The notes: generated from the sequence alone by a model not told the origin. A stretch of 64,000 nucleotides of DNA from Pandoraea sputorum (GCF_000814845.2 NZ_CP010431.2:2542001-2606000); one strand, 5' to 3'. Shown: positions 24,742 to 33,575, counted from the stretch's first letter. Translations and numbers: made by a program.

Positions 24742-26340
24742 TTACGACGTGTGCGTACCGTCCAGACGAAGCGGGTCGATCTCCAGCGCGGTGCGTTTGC
24801 GCACGGCGTCGGTCGTCGCGTCATCGCTGGTGCCGCCGGACGATCGCGTTGCATTTTTCGCGTCGTTTTGCATGATGGACTGGAGCAACGTCATCAGATC
24901 GGACGTGCTCGACGCCGACAGCGGCGTGGTGACGTCGCTGACCAGCTTGGCCATTTCATAGCGCTGCACTTGCGTTTTCTGGCTGGCCGAGCGGCTGACC
25001 TGAGCATGGGCAAGCAAGCCGTCGCGATAGCTCACGTCGACATTGCTCGACGCCGAATCCTGCACCTTCACATATTCGTAGTTCTGCGACTTCGGATCGC
25101 TCGTCAGTTGCAACGGCACCCCGGCCCAGAGCGAGCGGTGATAGCTCGCGGTCAGTGTGGCCTGCGTTTGCTGCTGAATCTTGCGGTTAAGCGTATCTGT
25201 GCCGCCGATCTGAGTGTTCTGCGAGATCTGGTAATCGAAGCCGTCGACTTCCGACGGACGCATCGGATTCGGCGACGTCTTCGTCTGCGACAGCGAGGCG
25301 CTGAAGTCTGCCAGACCGCTCAGCGTGGCCTTGTCCGCATTGCTAAGCGTGATGCGCGGCAGGGTGGGCGCGCTCGGGTAATGGCTGTTCAGGCCGCTGA
25401 ACGCTGCCTTGAACATGTTCATGAGCGAAGCATCGCCGTTGCCTCGCGCCTGCGCGGTGTCGAAGCGGGTGAGCCAGGCATCCAGAGCGGCGGCTTGCGC
25501 CTTCGGGCTGCCGATGGCCTGAAGATTCTTCAGGTCGACGTTGACGTCGAACTTGCCGCTCGCACCGTCGACGTGCATCGAACGTTGCGTGGCGTCCGCG
25601 TGGAACACGAAGGTCTGCGGCGTGGTGCCGTTGGCATTGAGCGTGGCGTTCAGGTCCACCGACGTGAGCACGGACGTGTCGAAGCCTGTCAGTGCGCTGA
25701 AGTCCACGACCGGCGGCTGCTTGGCGAGTCCGTTCACGGCGCTCTGGAAGGCATCGCCCAGTTTGCCGAGCTGGTCTCGTTCCGCGTCGGTCAACGTGCC
25801 TTTCGTGACGGAAAACTCGACGGACAGGCCGTCGTCGCTGCTGCCCAGTTTGACGTTGACTTGCGCGCCGCTGGCGGTCGTGACCGTCAATGCGAACTGG
25901 TTGTCGGCGCTCGTTTGCAGCTTGAATTGTTGCAACGCCAGATCGGCGTCGGTGGCGGGCGCGGCGGATGTAGAGCGCACCACGCTTTGCGAGAAGGACG
26001 TCGCCCCCGTTGCGATGGCGGACATCAGCTTCGACCCGAGCTGATCGAGACGATTGCCCAGCGATGTCGTCGACAGGTTGCCCGACATCAGTAGCGAGAT
26101 GGCGTCTGAGGGCAACTGCCGCCAGTTCAGCGCGGTCCCGTTGGCGACCGGCTGGGTGTACGTCGGCCAGTTGGCGACGGGCGGGGTCTGCGTGAGGGTG
26201 ACGCGCGTCGACTCGGCGACCGCCGAAGCGCCCGAGCCGGTGGGGACTGTGCCGGGCACTGCGCTCGGATTGGCGGCACGCGACGCAATGTCGCTCGTCG
26301 TCAGTGAAATCAGGTTTGTTGCTGTGTTGATAGACGTCAT
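24742..26340 (-). CDS. Hypothetical protein, large, Ser/Thr/Ala-rich
   Basis: 532-aa protein that I do not recognise. It contains no cysteine, is rich in Ser, Thr, Ala, Asn and Gln, and has no hydrophobic signal sequence or membrane helix. The first 100 residues look disordered. A central ordered part (about 150-260) includes FALTVTTASGAQVNVKLGSSDDGLSVEFSVTKG, which reads as beta strands, followed by LTDAERDQLGKLGDAFQSAVNGL. The composition resembles flagellar-hook, adhesin or other non-classically secreted proteins, but no domain can be named. The ATG at 26340 is chosen; the longer frame to 26406 has no better ribosome site. It stands alone between a convergent permease and a divergent methyltransferase. 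Confidence 0.7.
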   Translation of the reverse strand: MTSINTATNLISLTTSDIASRAANPSAVPGTVPTGSGASAVAESTRVTLTQTPPVANWPTYTQPVANGTALNWRQLPSDAISLLMSGNLSTTSLGNRLDQLGSKLMSAIATGATSFSQSVVRSTSAAPATDADLALQQFKLQTSADNQFALTVTTASGAQVNVKLGSSDDGLSVEFSVTKGTLTDAERDQLGKLGDAFQSAVNGLAKQPPVVDFSALTGFDTSVLTSVDLNATLNANGTTPQTFVFHADATQRSMHVDGASGKFDVNVDLKNLQAIGSPKAQAAALDAWLTRFDTAQARGNGDASLMNMFKAAFSGLNSHYPSAPTLPRITLSNADKATLSGLADFSASLSQTKTSPNPMRPSEVDGFDYQISQNTQIGGTDTLNRKIQQQTQATLTASYHRSLWAGVPLQLTSDPKSQNYEYVKVQDSASSNVDVSYRDGLLAHAQVSRSASQKTQVQRYEMAKLVSDVTTPLSASSTSDLMTLLQSIMQNDAKNATRSSGGTSDDATTDAVRKRTALEIDPLRLDGTHTS

Positions 26341-26562
26341 CGGGGGGCGTGTCGTCGAGAGGGTTCTGGTAAGGCCCGGTAAGGAAAGCGGGCCAATCCT
26401 ATGCATTAACGACCAGAGGTCGCCAATATTTAGCGGTACCCCTCAAATTGCACAGGCCCTGATGTCGCTCGCAACGCGACCTCGTCGAACACGCCACTTG
26501 CCTGCGTTGCATCTCTCATGGCATGATGAAACATCAAAAGTTACATGAATGTGGAGCCAGCC

Positions 26563-27249
26563 ATGCGGCAAGAGACCATCGCGATGTTCGACCAGCACGC
26601 GGCAACGTACGACCAGACCTGGAGCGCGATGACGCCTTTGCGCGATGCGCTGCAACTGGTGCTCGACAACGTTTTCGCGCCGCTGCCGCCTGAGGCGAAC
26701 GTCTTGTGTGTCGGCGCGGGAACGGGTGCGGAGATTCTGTATCTGGCCGAGCGTCATCCGGCGTGGTGCTTCACCGCCGTTGAGCCGTCGGGGCGGATGC
26801 TCGACGTGTTCCGCGGCAAAGCCGAAGCGCAAGGCATTGCGTCGCGCTGCGTCTTCCATCAGGGCTTTCTCGACTCGTTGCCCGAGAGCGAACCGTTTGA
26901 CGGCGCAACGTCGATTCTCGTCTCCCAGTTCGTGACGGACCGGGCCGAGCGGCGGGCATTCTTTCGCGGGATTGCCGACCGGCTGAAACCGGGTGGCTAC
27001 CTCGCAAGTGCGGATCTGGCGTGCGACATGACCTCCGAAGCCGGGCGACGGCTGCTGGAAGTCTGGTTCGGGATGATGTCGGTGTCGCCCGAGGCGCGTG
27101 AGCGGGCGAAGGCCATTTATGGGACGCAGGTGGCTGTTGTGCCGCCGGAGGCGATGGACGACATCATCTGGGAAGGCGGTTTCGACGAGCCGGTGCGTTT
27201 CTTCCAGAGCGGACTGATTCACGCGTGGTTCGCGCGTCAGGCGTTGTGA
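26563..27249 (+). CDS. Class I SAM-dependent methyltransferase
   Basis: 228-aa methyltransferase. The opening ETIAMFDQHAATYDQTW is followed by the SAM-binding loop VLCVGAGTGAEILYLAE, the acidic strand end FTAVEPSGRML and a C-terminal domain. The substrate is unknown. GGAG at 26553-26556 favours the ATG at 26563; an ATG at 26545 would add six residues. It is followed after 13 bp by an Rrf2-type regulator and the two are probably one operon, so the enzyme may be part of a stress or antibiotic response. Confidence 0.85.
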   Translation: MRQETIAMFDQHAATYDQTWSAMTPLRDALQLVLDNVFAPLPPEANVLCVGAGTGAEILYLAERHPAWCFTAVEPSGRMLDVFRGKAEAQGIASRCVFHQGFLDSLPESEPFDGATSILVSQFVTDRAERRAFFRGIADRLKPGGYLASADLACDMTSEAGRRLLEVWFGMMSVSPEARERAKAIYGTQVAVVPPEAMDDIIWEGGFDEPVRFFQSGLIHAWFARQAL

Positions 27250-27262
27250 GCGAGGGGCGACG

Positions 27263-27706
27263 ATGAGAAGCGACAGCCGACTTTCGCGCATGCTTCACGT
27301 GCTACTGCACATGGCTCGGCATGACGCACCTTTCACGTCCGAACAGCTCGCCCAGATGCTGCGCACCAATCCTGTGGTGGTCCGGCGCACGATGGCGGGG
27401 TTGCGCGAGGCCGGGTACGTTCGCTCGGACAAGGGGCATGGGGGCGGCTGGAGCATCGCCTGCGATTTGCACAAGGTGACATTGCTCGACATTCATCGCG
27501 CTGTCGGTGGTCCGAATATCTTCGCCATCGGTGTGGAGAGCGACAACCCCGAATGCGCCGTCGAGCGCGCGGTGAACGCGGCGCTCGACGGGGCGTTGCG
27601 TGAGGCTGAGGCGATCCTTATCGCAAGGCTCGGCGCCGTCTCGCTTGCCGATCTGGCACAGGACTTCGATGCGTTGTGCTCACGACACGAAGCGGCGGTG
27701 CGATAG
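27263..27706 (+). CDS. Rrf2-family transcriptional regulator
   Basis: 147-aa winged-helix regulator (SRLSRMLHVLLHMARHDAPFTSEQLAQMLRTNPVVVRRTMAGLREAGYVRSDKGHGGGWSI). The three clustered cysteines that bind an Fe-S centre in IscR or NsrR are absent; only scattered Cys remain (IACDL, PECAV, ALCSR). It therefore belongs with the YwnA/cluster-free members that sense redox or small molecules in other ways. A GAGGGG ribosome site precedes it. It is coupled to the upstream methyltransferase gene and probably represses that operon. Confidence 0.87.
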   Translation: MRSDSRLSRMLHVLLHMARHDAPFTSEQLAQMLRTNPVVVRRTMAGLREAGYVRSDKGHGGGWSIACDLHKVTLLDIHRAVGGPNIFAIGVESDNPECAVERAVNAALDGALREAEAILIARLGAVSLADLAQDFDALCSRHEAAVR

Positions 27707-27725
27707 GCGTTCTTTTGCGGCGTGC

Positions 27726-28256
27726 TTACGATGGCTGAGCGGCCAACTGCGCCTTGATGGCCGCTTCCGTCTTGTCGTAATCGCCCTCGCCGAAGTGCGT
27801 GTAGACGATCTTGCCTGACTTGTCGACGAGATAGAACGCGGGCCAGTAGAGATTGTCGTAGGCTTTCCACGTGGCGTAGCGGTTGTCCTGCGCGACCGGA
27901 TACGTGATGCCTGCGCGGCGCACGGCTTCCTGGACATTCTTCGTATCGCGCTCGTAGGCATATTCCGGCGTGTGCACGCCGACCACGACCAGTCCCTTGT
28001 CTTTGTACTTCTCGTACCACTGCTTAACGTACGGCGTGGTGTGAATGCAGTTGATGCACGAGTACGTCCAGAAATCGACCAGTACGACCTTGCCACGCAG
28101 TTGCGACAGTGTGAGCGGCTGGCTGTTGATCCAGTTGTCGATGCCCGTGAACTCGGGCGCGGTGCCGCCTGAGATCGGGCGAGCCTGCGACGGTGCGCAA
28201 GCGGTAAGGCCGGTTAGGGCGAGGGCGACGAAGGCACTTCTGAGTAGCGTCAACAT
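27726..28256 (-). CDS. Thioredoxin-like lipoprotein (TlpA/DipZ C-terminal type)
   Basis: 176-aa periplasmic thiol:disulfide protein. The N-terminal signal ends in a lipobox (LTAC, Cys20), so it should be lipid-anchored. The thioredoxin fold carries the active site YSCINC (Cys67 and Cys70) and the cis-Pro segment LYWPAFYLVDKSGKIVYTHFGEG. The YSCINCIHTTPYVKQWYEKY segment resembles the C-terminal domain of DipZ. It probably reduces or repairs periplasmic cysteines, or helps cytochrome c or copper-site assembly. It is a single gene facing the Rrf2 regulator. Confidence 0.88.
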   Translation of the reverse strand: MLTLLRSAFVALALTGLTACAPSQARPISGGTAPEFTGIDNWINSQPLTLSQLRGKVVLVDFWTYSCINCIHTTPYVKQWYEKYKDKGLVVVGVHTPEYAYERDTKNVQEAVRRAGITYPVAQDNRYATWKAYDNLYWPAFYLVDKSGKIVYTHFGEGDYDKTEAAIKAQLAAQPS

Positions 28257-28485
28257 GGCAGTTCTTCTCCTGTGAACAGTGCAACGGTTTTAGTGAGTCG
28301 GTAGCCGTATTTCACTGTCCGCGCGTATCTGCCATGTGTGCAAAAGGCCGCATTTCGGCAATGTCGTGTATCGGGGGGCCATCCAGATACATTGAGATAC
28401 AAACCGGGATAACGGGCGGGTTCGATTGCGATATAAAGCGCTTAACGACCGTGCCGCCGGCGCGGACTTATCCGGGAGTCGATCC

Positions 28486-28854
28486 ATGTCTGAAACGTTG
28501 CAAGGTTCCTGCCACTGTGGCGCTGTCCGATTTGAAGTTGTCACGCCGGTTGAACCGGCTGCGCGCTGCAATTGCAGCTTATGCCGCCGCAAGGGGGCGC
28601 TGATGACGCCGCCGTTCCCCGAAGCCAATTTGCGCATTCTGTCGGGCCAGGATGATCTGACCCTTTATCAGTTCAATACTCGCCTGGCGAAACACTATTT
28701 CTGCAAGCACTGCGGTATTTACCCGTTCCACGAGACGCGCATGATGCCCGGGATGTGGCGCGCCAATATCGGATGTCTGGAAGGCGTGGATCCGTACGCG
28801 CTCGAATATACGGTCGCGAATGGACAGAAGCATTCCGTGGTGGAGGATGCATGA
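28486..28854 (+). CDS. GFA (glutathione-dependent formaldehyde-activating) family protein
   Basis: 122-aa zinc protein of the GFA/CENP-V fold. Zinc ligands are in GSCHCGAVRFEV, ARCNCSLCRRKGA and FCKHCGIYPFHETR, the full pattern of the family. True Gfa accelerates S-hydroxymethylglutathione formation, but most members of this size have no proven activity. The start at 28486 follows GGGAG; the earlier in-frame Met at 28426 has no ribosome site. A short secreted-protein ORF overlaps its stop (ATGA). Confidence 0.87.
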   Translation: MSETLQGSCHCGAVRFEVVTPVEPAARCNCSLCRRKGALMTPPFPEANLRILSGQDDLTLYQFNTRLAKHYFCKHCGIYPFHETRMMPGMWRANIGCLEGVDPYALEYTVANGQKHSVVEDA

Positions 28855-29042
28855 AGCGTCTGCTGAGTCTGCTGGCATTTCTGGCGGGTGGCCTGAGTGC
28901 CGAAGTCGTCCATCCGCTGCAATGCGATCTCGCACCTGCGAGCCGCCGCGTGCTGCCGGAGACGGAGCGTGCGCGGCGTCGTAAAACCCCCGATCTGACG
29001 GAGGGCGGCGACGACCGTGGGCGTGGTGACTCGTCGCTATAA
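28851..29042 (+). CDS. Small putative secreted peptide
   Basis: 63-aa reading frame overlapping the GFA stop by ATGA, with GTGGAGG upstream. The N-terminus MKRLLSLLAFLAGGLSA looks like a signal peptide; the remainder is short, charged and Arg-rich, with a single Cys (LQCDL). It ends 8 bp before a response regulator. No family is recognised. The ribosome site and coupling make it plausible, but it could be chance. Confidence 0.45.
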   Translation: MKRLLSLLAFLAGGLSAEVVHPLQCDLAPASRRVLPETERARRRKTPDLTEGGDDRGRGDSSL

Positions 29043-29043
29043 T
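29038..29043 (+). promoter_or_regulatory. Consensus -10 hexamer immediately before the response regulator
   Basis: A perfect TATAAT lies 7 bp before the ATG at 29051, which would place the transcript start at or next to the start codon. No Shine-Dalgarno sequence is present, so a leaderless transcript is possible. The -35 region is poor. Confidence 0.4.
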
Positions 29044-29050
29044 CGTTCAC

Positions 29051-29791
29051 ATGGAAAAAATCGATCATGTGCTGATCGTCGACGACGATCGTGGGATTCG
29101 GGAGTTGCTTGCCGACTACCTCGAAAAGAACGGCATGCGTGTGAGCGTGGCCGCTAATGGGCGTGAGATGCGCGCGGTGCTTGCCGACGGTGCACCCGAT
29201 CTCATCGTGCTCGACCTGATGCTGCCTGGCGACGACGGCCTCGTGCTGTGCCGCGAGCTTCGCGCGGGCAAGTTCAGGGCGGTGCCGGTGCTCATGCTCA
29301 CCGCGCGCAGCGAAGAGACTGACCGCATCGTCGGCCTCGAAATGGGCGCGGACGATTACCTGGCCAAGCCTTTCGCGGTGCGTGAATTGCTGGCGCGCAT
29401 CAAGTCGGTGCTGCGTCGCACGCGTATGTTGCCGCCGGGCATGCAGGTCACGGAGACGGCCGAGATTCTCGGCTTCGGCGAATGGCAGCTCGATACGACG
29501 GCGCGTCACCTGCTCGATACCGACGGCACGCAAGTCGCGCTCAGCGGCGCGGAGTATCGCCTGCTGCGCGTATTGCTCGATCATCCACAACGCGTGCTCA
29601 CGCGCGACCAGTTGCTCAATCTTACGCAGGGCAGACAGGCTGACGCCTTCGACCGGTCCATCGATCTGCTCATCAGCCGGTTGCGCCAGCGCTTGCGCGA
29701 CGGTGCGCGTGAGCCTCGCTATATCAAGACGCTGCGCAACGAAGGCTATGTGTTCTGCTCGGCTGTCACCGTCGTCGGCACGCCAGAATGA
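29051..29791 (+). CDS. OmpR/PhoB-type response regulator
   Basis: 246-aa regulator with a receiver domain (acidic pair IVDDD, phospho-acceptor Asp55 in LIVLDLMLPG, Lys in YLAKPF). A C-terminal winged helix follows (LSGAEYRLLRVLLDHPQRVLTRDQLL through RSIDLLISRLRQRLRDG and IKTLRNEGYVF). It resembles OmpR/AdeR-type regulators. Its stop overlaps the start of the histidine kinase (ATGA), so the two are translationally coupled and form a two-component pair. The signal is unknown. Confidence 0.93.
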   Translation: MEKIDHVLIVDDDRGIRELLADYLEKNGMRVSVAANGREMRAVLADGAPDLIVLDLMLPGDDGLVLCRELRAGKFRAVPVLMLTARSEETDRIVGLEMGADDYLAKPFAVRELLARIKSVLRRTRMLPPGMQVTETAEILGFGEWQLDTTARHLLDTDGTQVALSGAEYRLLRVLLDHPQRVLTRDQLLNLTQGRQADAFDRSIDLLISRLRQRLRDGAREPRYIKTLRNEGYVFCSAVTVVGTPE

Positions 29792-31125
29792 CTCCCACCC
29801 TGACACAAGGCCCTGCTCCCGGGGCGTTCCAGTGGCACTGGCCGCGCTCGCTGTTCGCGCGGCTCGCGCTCATCCTCTTCGTAGGGCTGGCGCTCGCGCA
29901 GGCGCTCTCGTTCTGGCTCACCATGACCGAGCGCAATCGCGTGACGTCGAACATGATGAGCGTGTACATCGAGAGCGAAGTCGCCAGTTCCGTCGCGTTG
30001 CTCGATCATCTGCCAGCCGCCGAGCGGGCGCAGTGGTTGCCGCGTCTGGCGCGTCGTAGCTATCGCTTCGAACTTGGCACCGGTGCTGCCGGTGGAAAGC
30101 CCGATGCCGGTGCGGCCGCGCAGGTCGCACGCGTCATCGAAGATTCCATTGGTGTGTCGTATCCCGTGACGGTCAATAGCGTGCCCGGCGACCCGGATCA
30201 GCTTCAGGCGCACTTGCGTCTGAGCGATGGCTCGCCGCTGACCATCGACGTCTTCCCGACGCCGACCTTGCCGCTTTCGGGCTGGCTGCCTGCGATGCTG
30301 GTGCTGCAACTGGTCTTGATCGCCGGGTGCTGCTGGCTGGCGGTGCGTGTGGCGACGCGTCCGCTGAATGCGCTGGCGAAGGCCGCCGATACGTTGGGGC
30401 CCGATTTGCGGGCGGAGCGTCTGAGCGAGGACGGCCCGTCGGAAGTGGCGCGTGCCGCGCGGGCGTTCAATGCGATGCAGGATCGCATCGGCGGCTACAT
30501 GACCGAGCGCATGCAGATTCTCGCGGCCATCTCCCACGACTTGCAGACGCCGATCACGCGCATGCGCCTGCGCGTCGACACGATGGAAGACGAAACGTCG
30601 GCGGTGCGTCTGCAACAGGATCTGAAGGAGATGGAGTCGCTGGTCAAGGAGGGGGTGACGTACGCCCGAACGCTGCATGGGGCGTCCGAAGCACCTTGCA
30701 AGGTGGATATCGATTCGCTGCTGGATAGTCTTGTGTGCGATTACGTGGATGCGGGGTCGCCCGTCACGTTGAAGGGGCAGGTGGGACAGCCGATCGTGAC
30801 GCGTCCGCAGGCGTTACGGCGTATTGTAGGCAACCTCGTGGACAACGCGCTCAAGTATGGCAACGAGGCAAATCTCGACGTGACGCGGCGTGCCGAACGG
30901 ATCGACGTGATCGTGACCGATTGCGGTCCGGGCATTCCGGAGGACATGCTCGAAGCGGTCTTTGCGCCGTTCGTGCGGGTGGAGACGTCGCGCAACCGTC
31001 ACACCGGCGGCACGGGGCTGGGGCTGGCGATTGCGCGTCAGCTCGCGCAGGCGATGGACGCGACGCTCACGTTGCGCAACCTTGAAGGCGGCGGGTTGGA
31101 GGCGCGGTTGTCGCTCAAGGCGTAA
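29788..31125 (+). CDS. Membrane sensor histidine kinase
   Basis: 445-aa EnvZ-type kinase. The first membrane helix is about 24-45, a periplasmic sensor region about 50-163, and the second helix about 165-187, then HAMP (ATRPLNALAKAADTLG). The phospho-acceptor is His250 in AAISHDLQTPITRMRLR. The ATP domain has the N box DNALKYGNE, G1 DCGPGIPEDM and G2 GGTGLGLAIARQ. It is coupled to the response regulator upstream. The small secreted protein after it (31315) is a candidate target or signal modulator. Confidence 0.93.
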   Translation: MTPTLTQGPAPGAFQWHWPRSLFARLALILFVGLALAQALSFWLTMTERNRVTSNMMSVYIESEVASSVALLDHLPAAERAQWLPRLARRSYRFELGTGAAGGKPDAGAAAQVARVIEDSIGVSYPVTVNSVPGDPDQLQAHLRLSDGSPLTIDVFPTPTLPLSGWLPAMLVLQLVLIAGCCWLAVRVATRPLNALAKAADTLGPDLRAERLSEDGPSEVARAARAFNAMQDRIGGYMTERMQILAAISHDLQTPITRMRLRVDTMEDETSAVRLQQDLKEMESLVKEGVTYARTLHGASEAPCKVDIDSLLDSLVCDYVDAGSPVTLKGQVGQPIVTRPQALRRIVGNLVDNALKYGNEANLDVTRRAERIDVIVTDCGPGIPEDMLEAVFAPFVRVETSRNRHTGGTGLGLAIARQLAQAMDATLTLRNLEGGGLEARLSLKA

Positions 31126-31314
31126 GCAGGAACAACGCTATCGGTGGTCGCTTTGTATCGCAGTTTGTCTGGCAGCGTCGCAGGTACTTACGATTGCACT
31201 CGGCGCTGGATCGGACAAATGCCAGATACCTCCGAGAGGTCTAATGGTTTCAACGGCGGAGCAACAGAACCACACCGCGCGTTACCTAACCTTTACATCC
31301 TCTGGAGTTACACC

Positions 31315-31548
31315 ATGAAAGCCCTTCTGATCGCTGTTTCGCTCGCTACCCTTGGCACCGCTGGCGTCGCTTACGCCGCAGGCACCGATGAAATCCTGAC
31401 GAGCACCGGCAACTCGCTGTCTGCCGCTCACTGGACGCCGGACAACGGCCCGACGCTCAGCACGGCGCAAGTGCAGGCGCAACTGAAGAGCGCCGAAGCC
31501 TCTGGCCAGATCGACCACCTGAACATGACGCTGTACAAGGGTGCATGA
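31315..31548 (+). CDS. Small secreted hypothetical protein
   Basis: 77-aa protein with a clear signal peptide (MKALLIAVSLATLGTAGVAYA, cut before AGTDE) and a mature part of about 55 residues (ILTSTGNSLSAAHWTPDNGP; STAQVQAQLKSAEASGQIDHLNM). The final helical segment loosely recalls the short DUF4148-type periplasmic proteins common in Burkholderiaceae, but no family can be claimed. CTGGAG precedes the ATG and a terminator follows, so it is a real monocistronic gene. It lies downstream of a two-component system. Confidence 0.75.
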   Translation: MKALLIAVSLATLGTAGVAYAAGTDEILTSTGNSLSAAHWTPDNGPTLSTAQVQAQLKSAEASGQIDHLNMTLYKGA

Positions 31549-31610
31549 AGCGCATCGACAGGCGATGCCGGGCGAATGTGCCCGGTATTGCCGAGCGGTT
31601 TGCTGGCTTG

Positions 31611-31651
31611 AAACGGGCTGGGTTCTGTCTTGCGCAGATCTCAGCCCGTTT
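31611..31651 (+). terminator. Intrinsic terminator of the small secreted gene
   Basis: Perfect 10-bp stem AAACGGGCTG (31611-31620) and CAGCCCGTTT (31642-31651) followed by TCCTTTCG. A smaller CCGGGC/GCCCGG hairpin lies just before it (about 31568-31584). Confidence 0.72.
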
Positions 31652-31675
31652 TCCTTTCGTGGCGTCGTCACAACG

Positions 31676-32647
31676 TCAATGAGACGACACATAGATCCCA
31701 TCGGCGAACGCTTCCGGAATCGCGAAACTCTCACGCATGCGTCTCGTTTCGGCGGCTGGTGTCAGACCGAATAGTCGCTTGAACTCCCGGCTGAACTGAG
31801 ACGGGCTCGTGTAACCGACGGCATGGCTTGCGGCTTCCGCCGTCAGGTCCTGACGCACCATCAGCAACCGTGCCTGATGCAGGCGTGTCGACTTGACGTA
31901 CTGCATCGGCGAGACCTGCGTAATCGTCTTGAAATGACTATGGAAGCTCGGCACGCTCATGCCTGCCTCGTCTGCAAGCTGCGTCACGTCGAGCGGTTGG
32001 GCGTAACTGGCATGAATCAACCGCAGCGACCGGCCGATCCGGCCGAACTGTCCCCGCATCGAAAGCGCCTCGCGCATCGCGCCGCCCTGCGCCCCGGTGA
32101 GTACCCGGAAGTAGAGTTCACGCAGCAGGCCGTGTCCGAGGACGGCGGCTTCAAGCGGATCGCTCATTGCTTCGAGAAAGCGGAGTACGGACGTTTGCAT
32201 CCGTGCGTCCATCGGTGTGGACATCATGCTTCGCGGTGCGACTTCATGCACGGCAATGCCTTCCCGATCGATCTGCGCCGCAAGTTCCGCGGCCAGCGTG
32301 AAATCAAGATGCAGATAGAGCGCGAGCAGCGGCCGTTCGCGCGTCGCGTCCGTCTCCATACTGAAGGGGACGGGCACGGAGACGGCCAGATAGTGGTCTT
32401 CGTCGTACTCGTACAACTGCTCACCGAAATAGCCTCGCTTGCGCCCCTGACACACGATCACGATGCCCGGGTCGTACAGCACCGGCGTGCGCGACAGCGC
32501 ACGGTCCGAGCGCAGGATACGAACGCTGGGCAGTGCGCTCAGGTTGTAGCCCTCGGCAGGCGCGAGGTCACGCAACAAGGCGATGATGCGTGAGCGTGTG
32601 TCGCTGTCTGTGCCTGACGGCTTGCGTGGCGAAGTCCTTTGAATCAT
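31676..32647 (-). CDS. AraC-family transcriptional regulator
   Basis: 323-aa regulator with an AraC_N-type cupin-like sensor (PVLYDPGIVIVCQGRKRGYFGEQLYEYDEDHYL). Two C-terminal HTH motifs follow (LDVTQLADEAGMSVPSFHSHFKTITQVSPMQYVKSTRLHQAR and AAEAASHAVGYTSPSQFSREFKRLFG variants). It is divergent from an SDR oxidoreductase gene, the usual arrangement in which such a regulator activates its neighbour. The Met at 32647 is chosen; the frame extends to a TTG at 32659. Neither has a strong ribosome site. Confidence 0.88.
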   Translation of the reverse strand: MIQRTSPRKPSGTDSDTRSRIIALLRDLAPAEGYNLSALPSVRILRSDRALSRTPVLYDPGIVIVCQGRKRGYFGEQLYEYDEDHYLAVSVPVPFSMETDATRERPLLALYLHLDFTLAAELAAQIDREGIAVHEVAPRSMMSTPMDARMQTSVLRFLEAMSDPLEAAVLGHGLLRELYFRVLTGAQGGAMREALSMRGQFGRIGRSLRLIHASYAQPLDVTQLADEAGMSVPSFHSHFKTITQVSPMQYVKSTRLHQARLLMVRQDLTAEAASHAVGYTSPSQFSREFKRLFGLTPAAETRRMRESFAIPEAFADGIYVSSH

Positions 32648-32741
32648 AGTTTTAGGCAAGAAAATCAGCGAATTTTGGCTTAAACATCAATTTCAATGAG
32701 ACTAGTATGCACCCATCGATCAACGTTTGGGAGAGGCAACG

Positions 32742-33575
32742 ATGTCATCAGGAAAGATCTTGCTCATTACGGGCGTGAGTAGCGGTTTCGGCCGCGCGTT
32801 GGCACAAGAGGCGCTTGCAGCAGGCCACAAAGTGGTTGGCACGGTACGTAGCGAGCAAGCGAAGCGTGACTTCGAATCGCTTTCACCGACATCGGCGTTC
32901 GGCCGCATGCTCGATGTCACCGACTTCGACGCCATCGACGGTGTGGTGGCGGAGATCGAGGCCAACGTCGGGCCCGTCGATGCGCTGATCAACAATGCCG
33001 GTTACGGGCACGAAGGCATCATGGAGGAATCGCCGCTGTCCGAGATGCGTCGCCAGTTCGACGTCAACGTCTTCGGCGCAGTGGCGATGATGAAGGCGGT
33101 GTTGCCGTTCATGCGTGAGCGTCGGCGAGGGCACATTCTGAACATTACGTCGATGGGCGGGCATATCACGATGCCGGGCATCACGTATTACTGCGGAAGT
33201 AAGTTCGCGCTGGAGGGGATTTCGTCGAGTCTCGGTAAAGAGGTCGAGCCTTTCGGGATCGCGGTGACGGCTGTCGCACCGGGCTCGTTCCGAACGGACT
33301 GGGCGGGACGTTCGATGGCGCGCACCCCGCGCTCGATCCCGGACTACGACGCCAGCTTCGATCCGGTGCGTCGTGCGCGGGAAGAGAAGAGCGGGAAGCA
33401 ACTCGGCGACCCGGTGAAGGCCGCTCGCGCCATGCTCGCCGCCATTGACTCGGCACGTCCGCCCGCGCACCTCCTGCTCGGTAGCGATGCGCTCAGACTC
33501 GTACGGGAAAACCTCACGGCATTGGAATACGAATTCAGTCAATGGGAGCCGGTCACGCTCTCGACGGATGGTTAA
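32742..33575 (+). CDS. Short-chain dehydrogenase/reductase
   Basis: 277-aa classical SDR. The NAD(P) motif is ITGVSSGFGRAL, then NNAGYG. Catalytic Ser is in NITSMGG and the Tyr/Lys pair in YYCGSKFALEG. A basic residue after beta-2 (GTVRSEQAK) favours NADP. The start at 32742 has GGGAGAGG upstream. It is divergent from the AraC regulator and probably under its control. The substrate cannot be predicted; close relatives are annotated only as oxidoreductases. Confidence 0.88.
   Translation: MSSGKILLITGVSSGFGRALAQEALAAGHKVVGTVRSEQAKRDFESLSPTSAFGRMLDVTDFDAIDGVVAEIEANVGPVDALINNAGYGHEGIMEESPLSEMRRQFDVNVFGAVAMMKAVLPFMRERRRGHILNITSMGGHITMPGITYYCGSKFALEGISSSLGKEVEPFGIAVTAVAPGSFRTDWAGRSMARTPRSIPDYDASFDPVRRAREEKSGKQLGDPVKAARAMLAAIDSARPPAHLLLGSDALRLVRENLTALEYEFSQWEPVTLSTDG

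Noticed and set aside
24595..26094. 499-codon plus-strand frame opposite the unknown Ser/Thr-rich gene
   Set aside because: Arg/His/Val-rich composition typical of an antisense shadow in high-GC DNA; it begins inside the permease gene and runs through a terminator.
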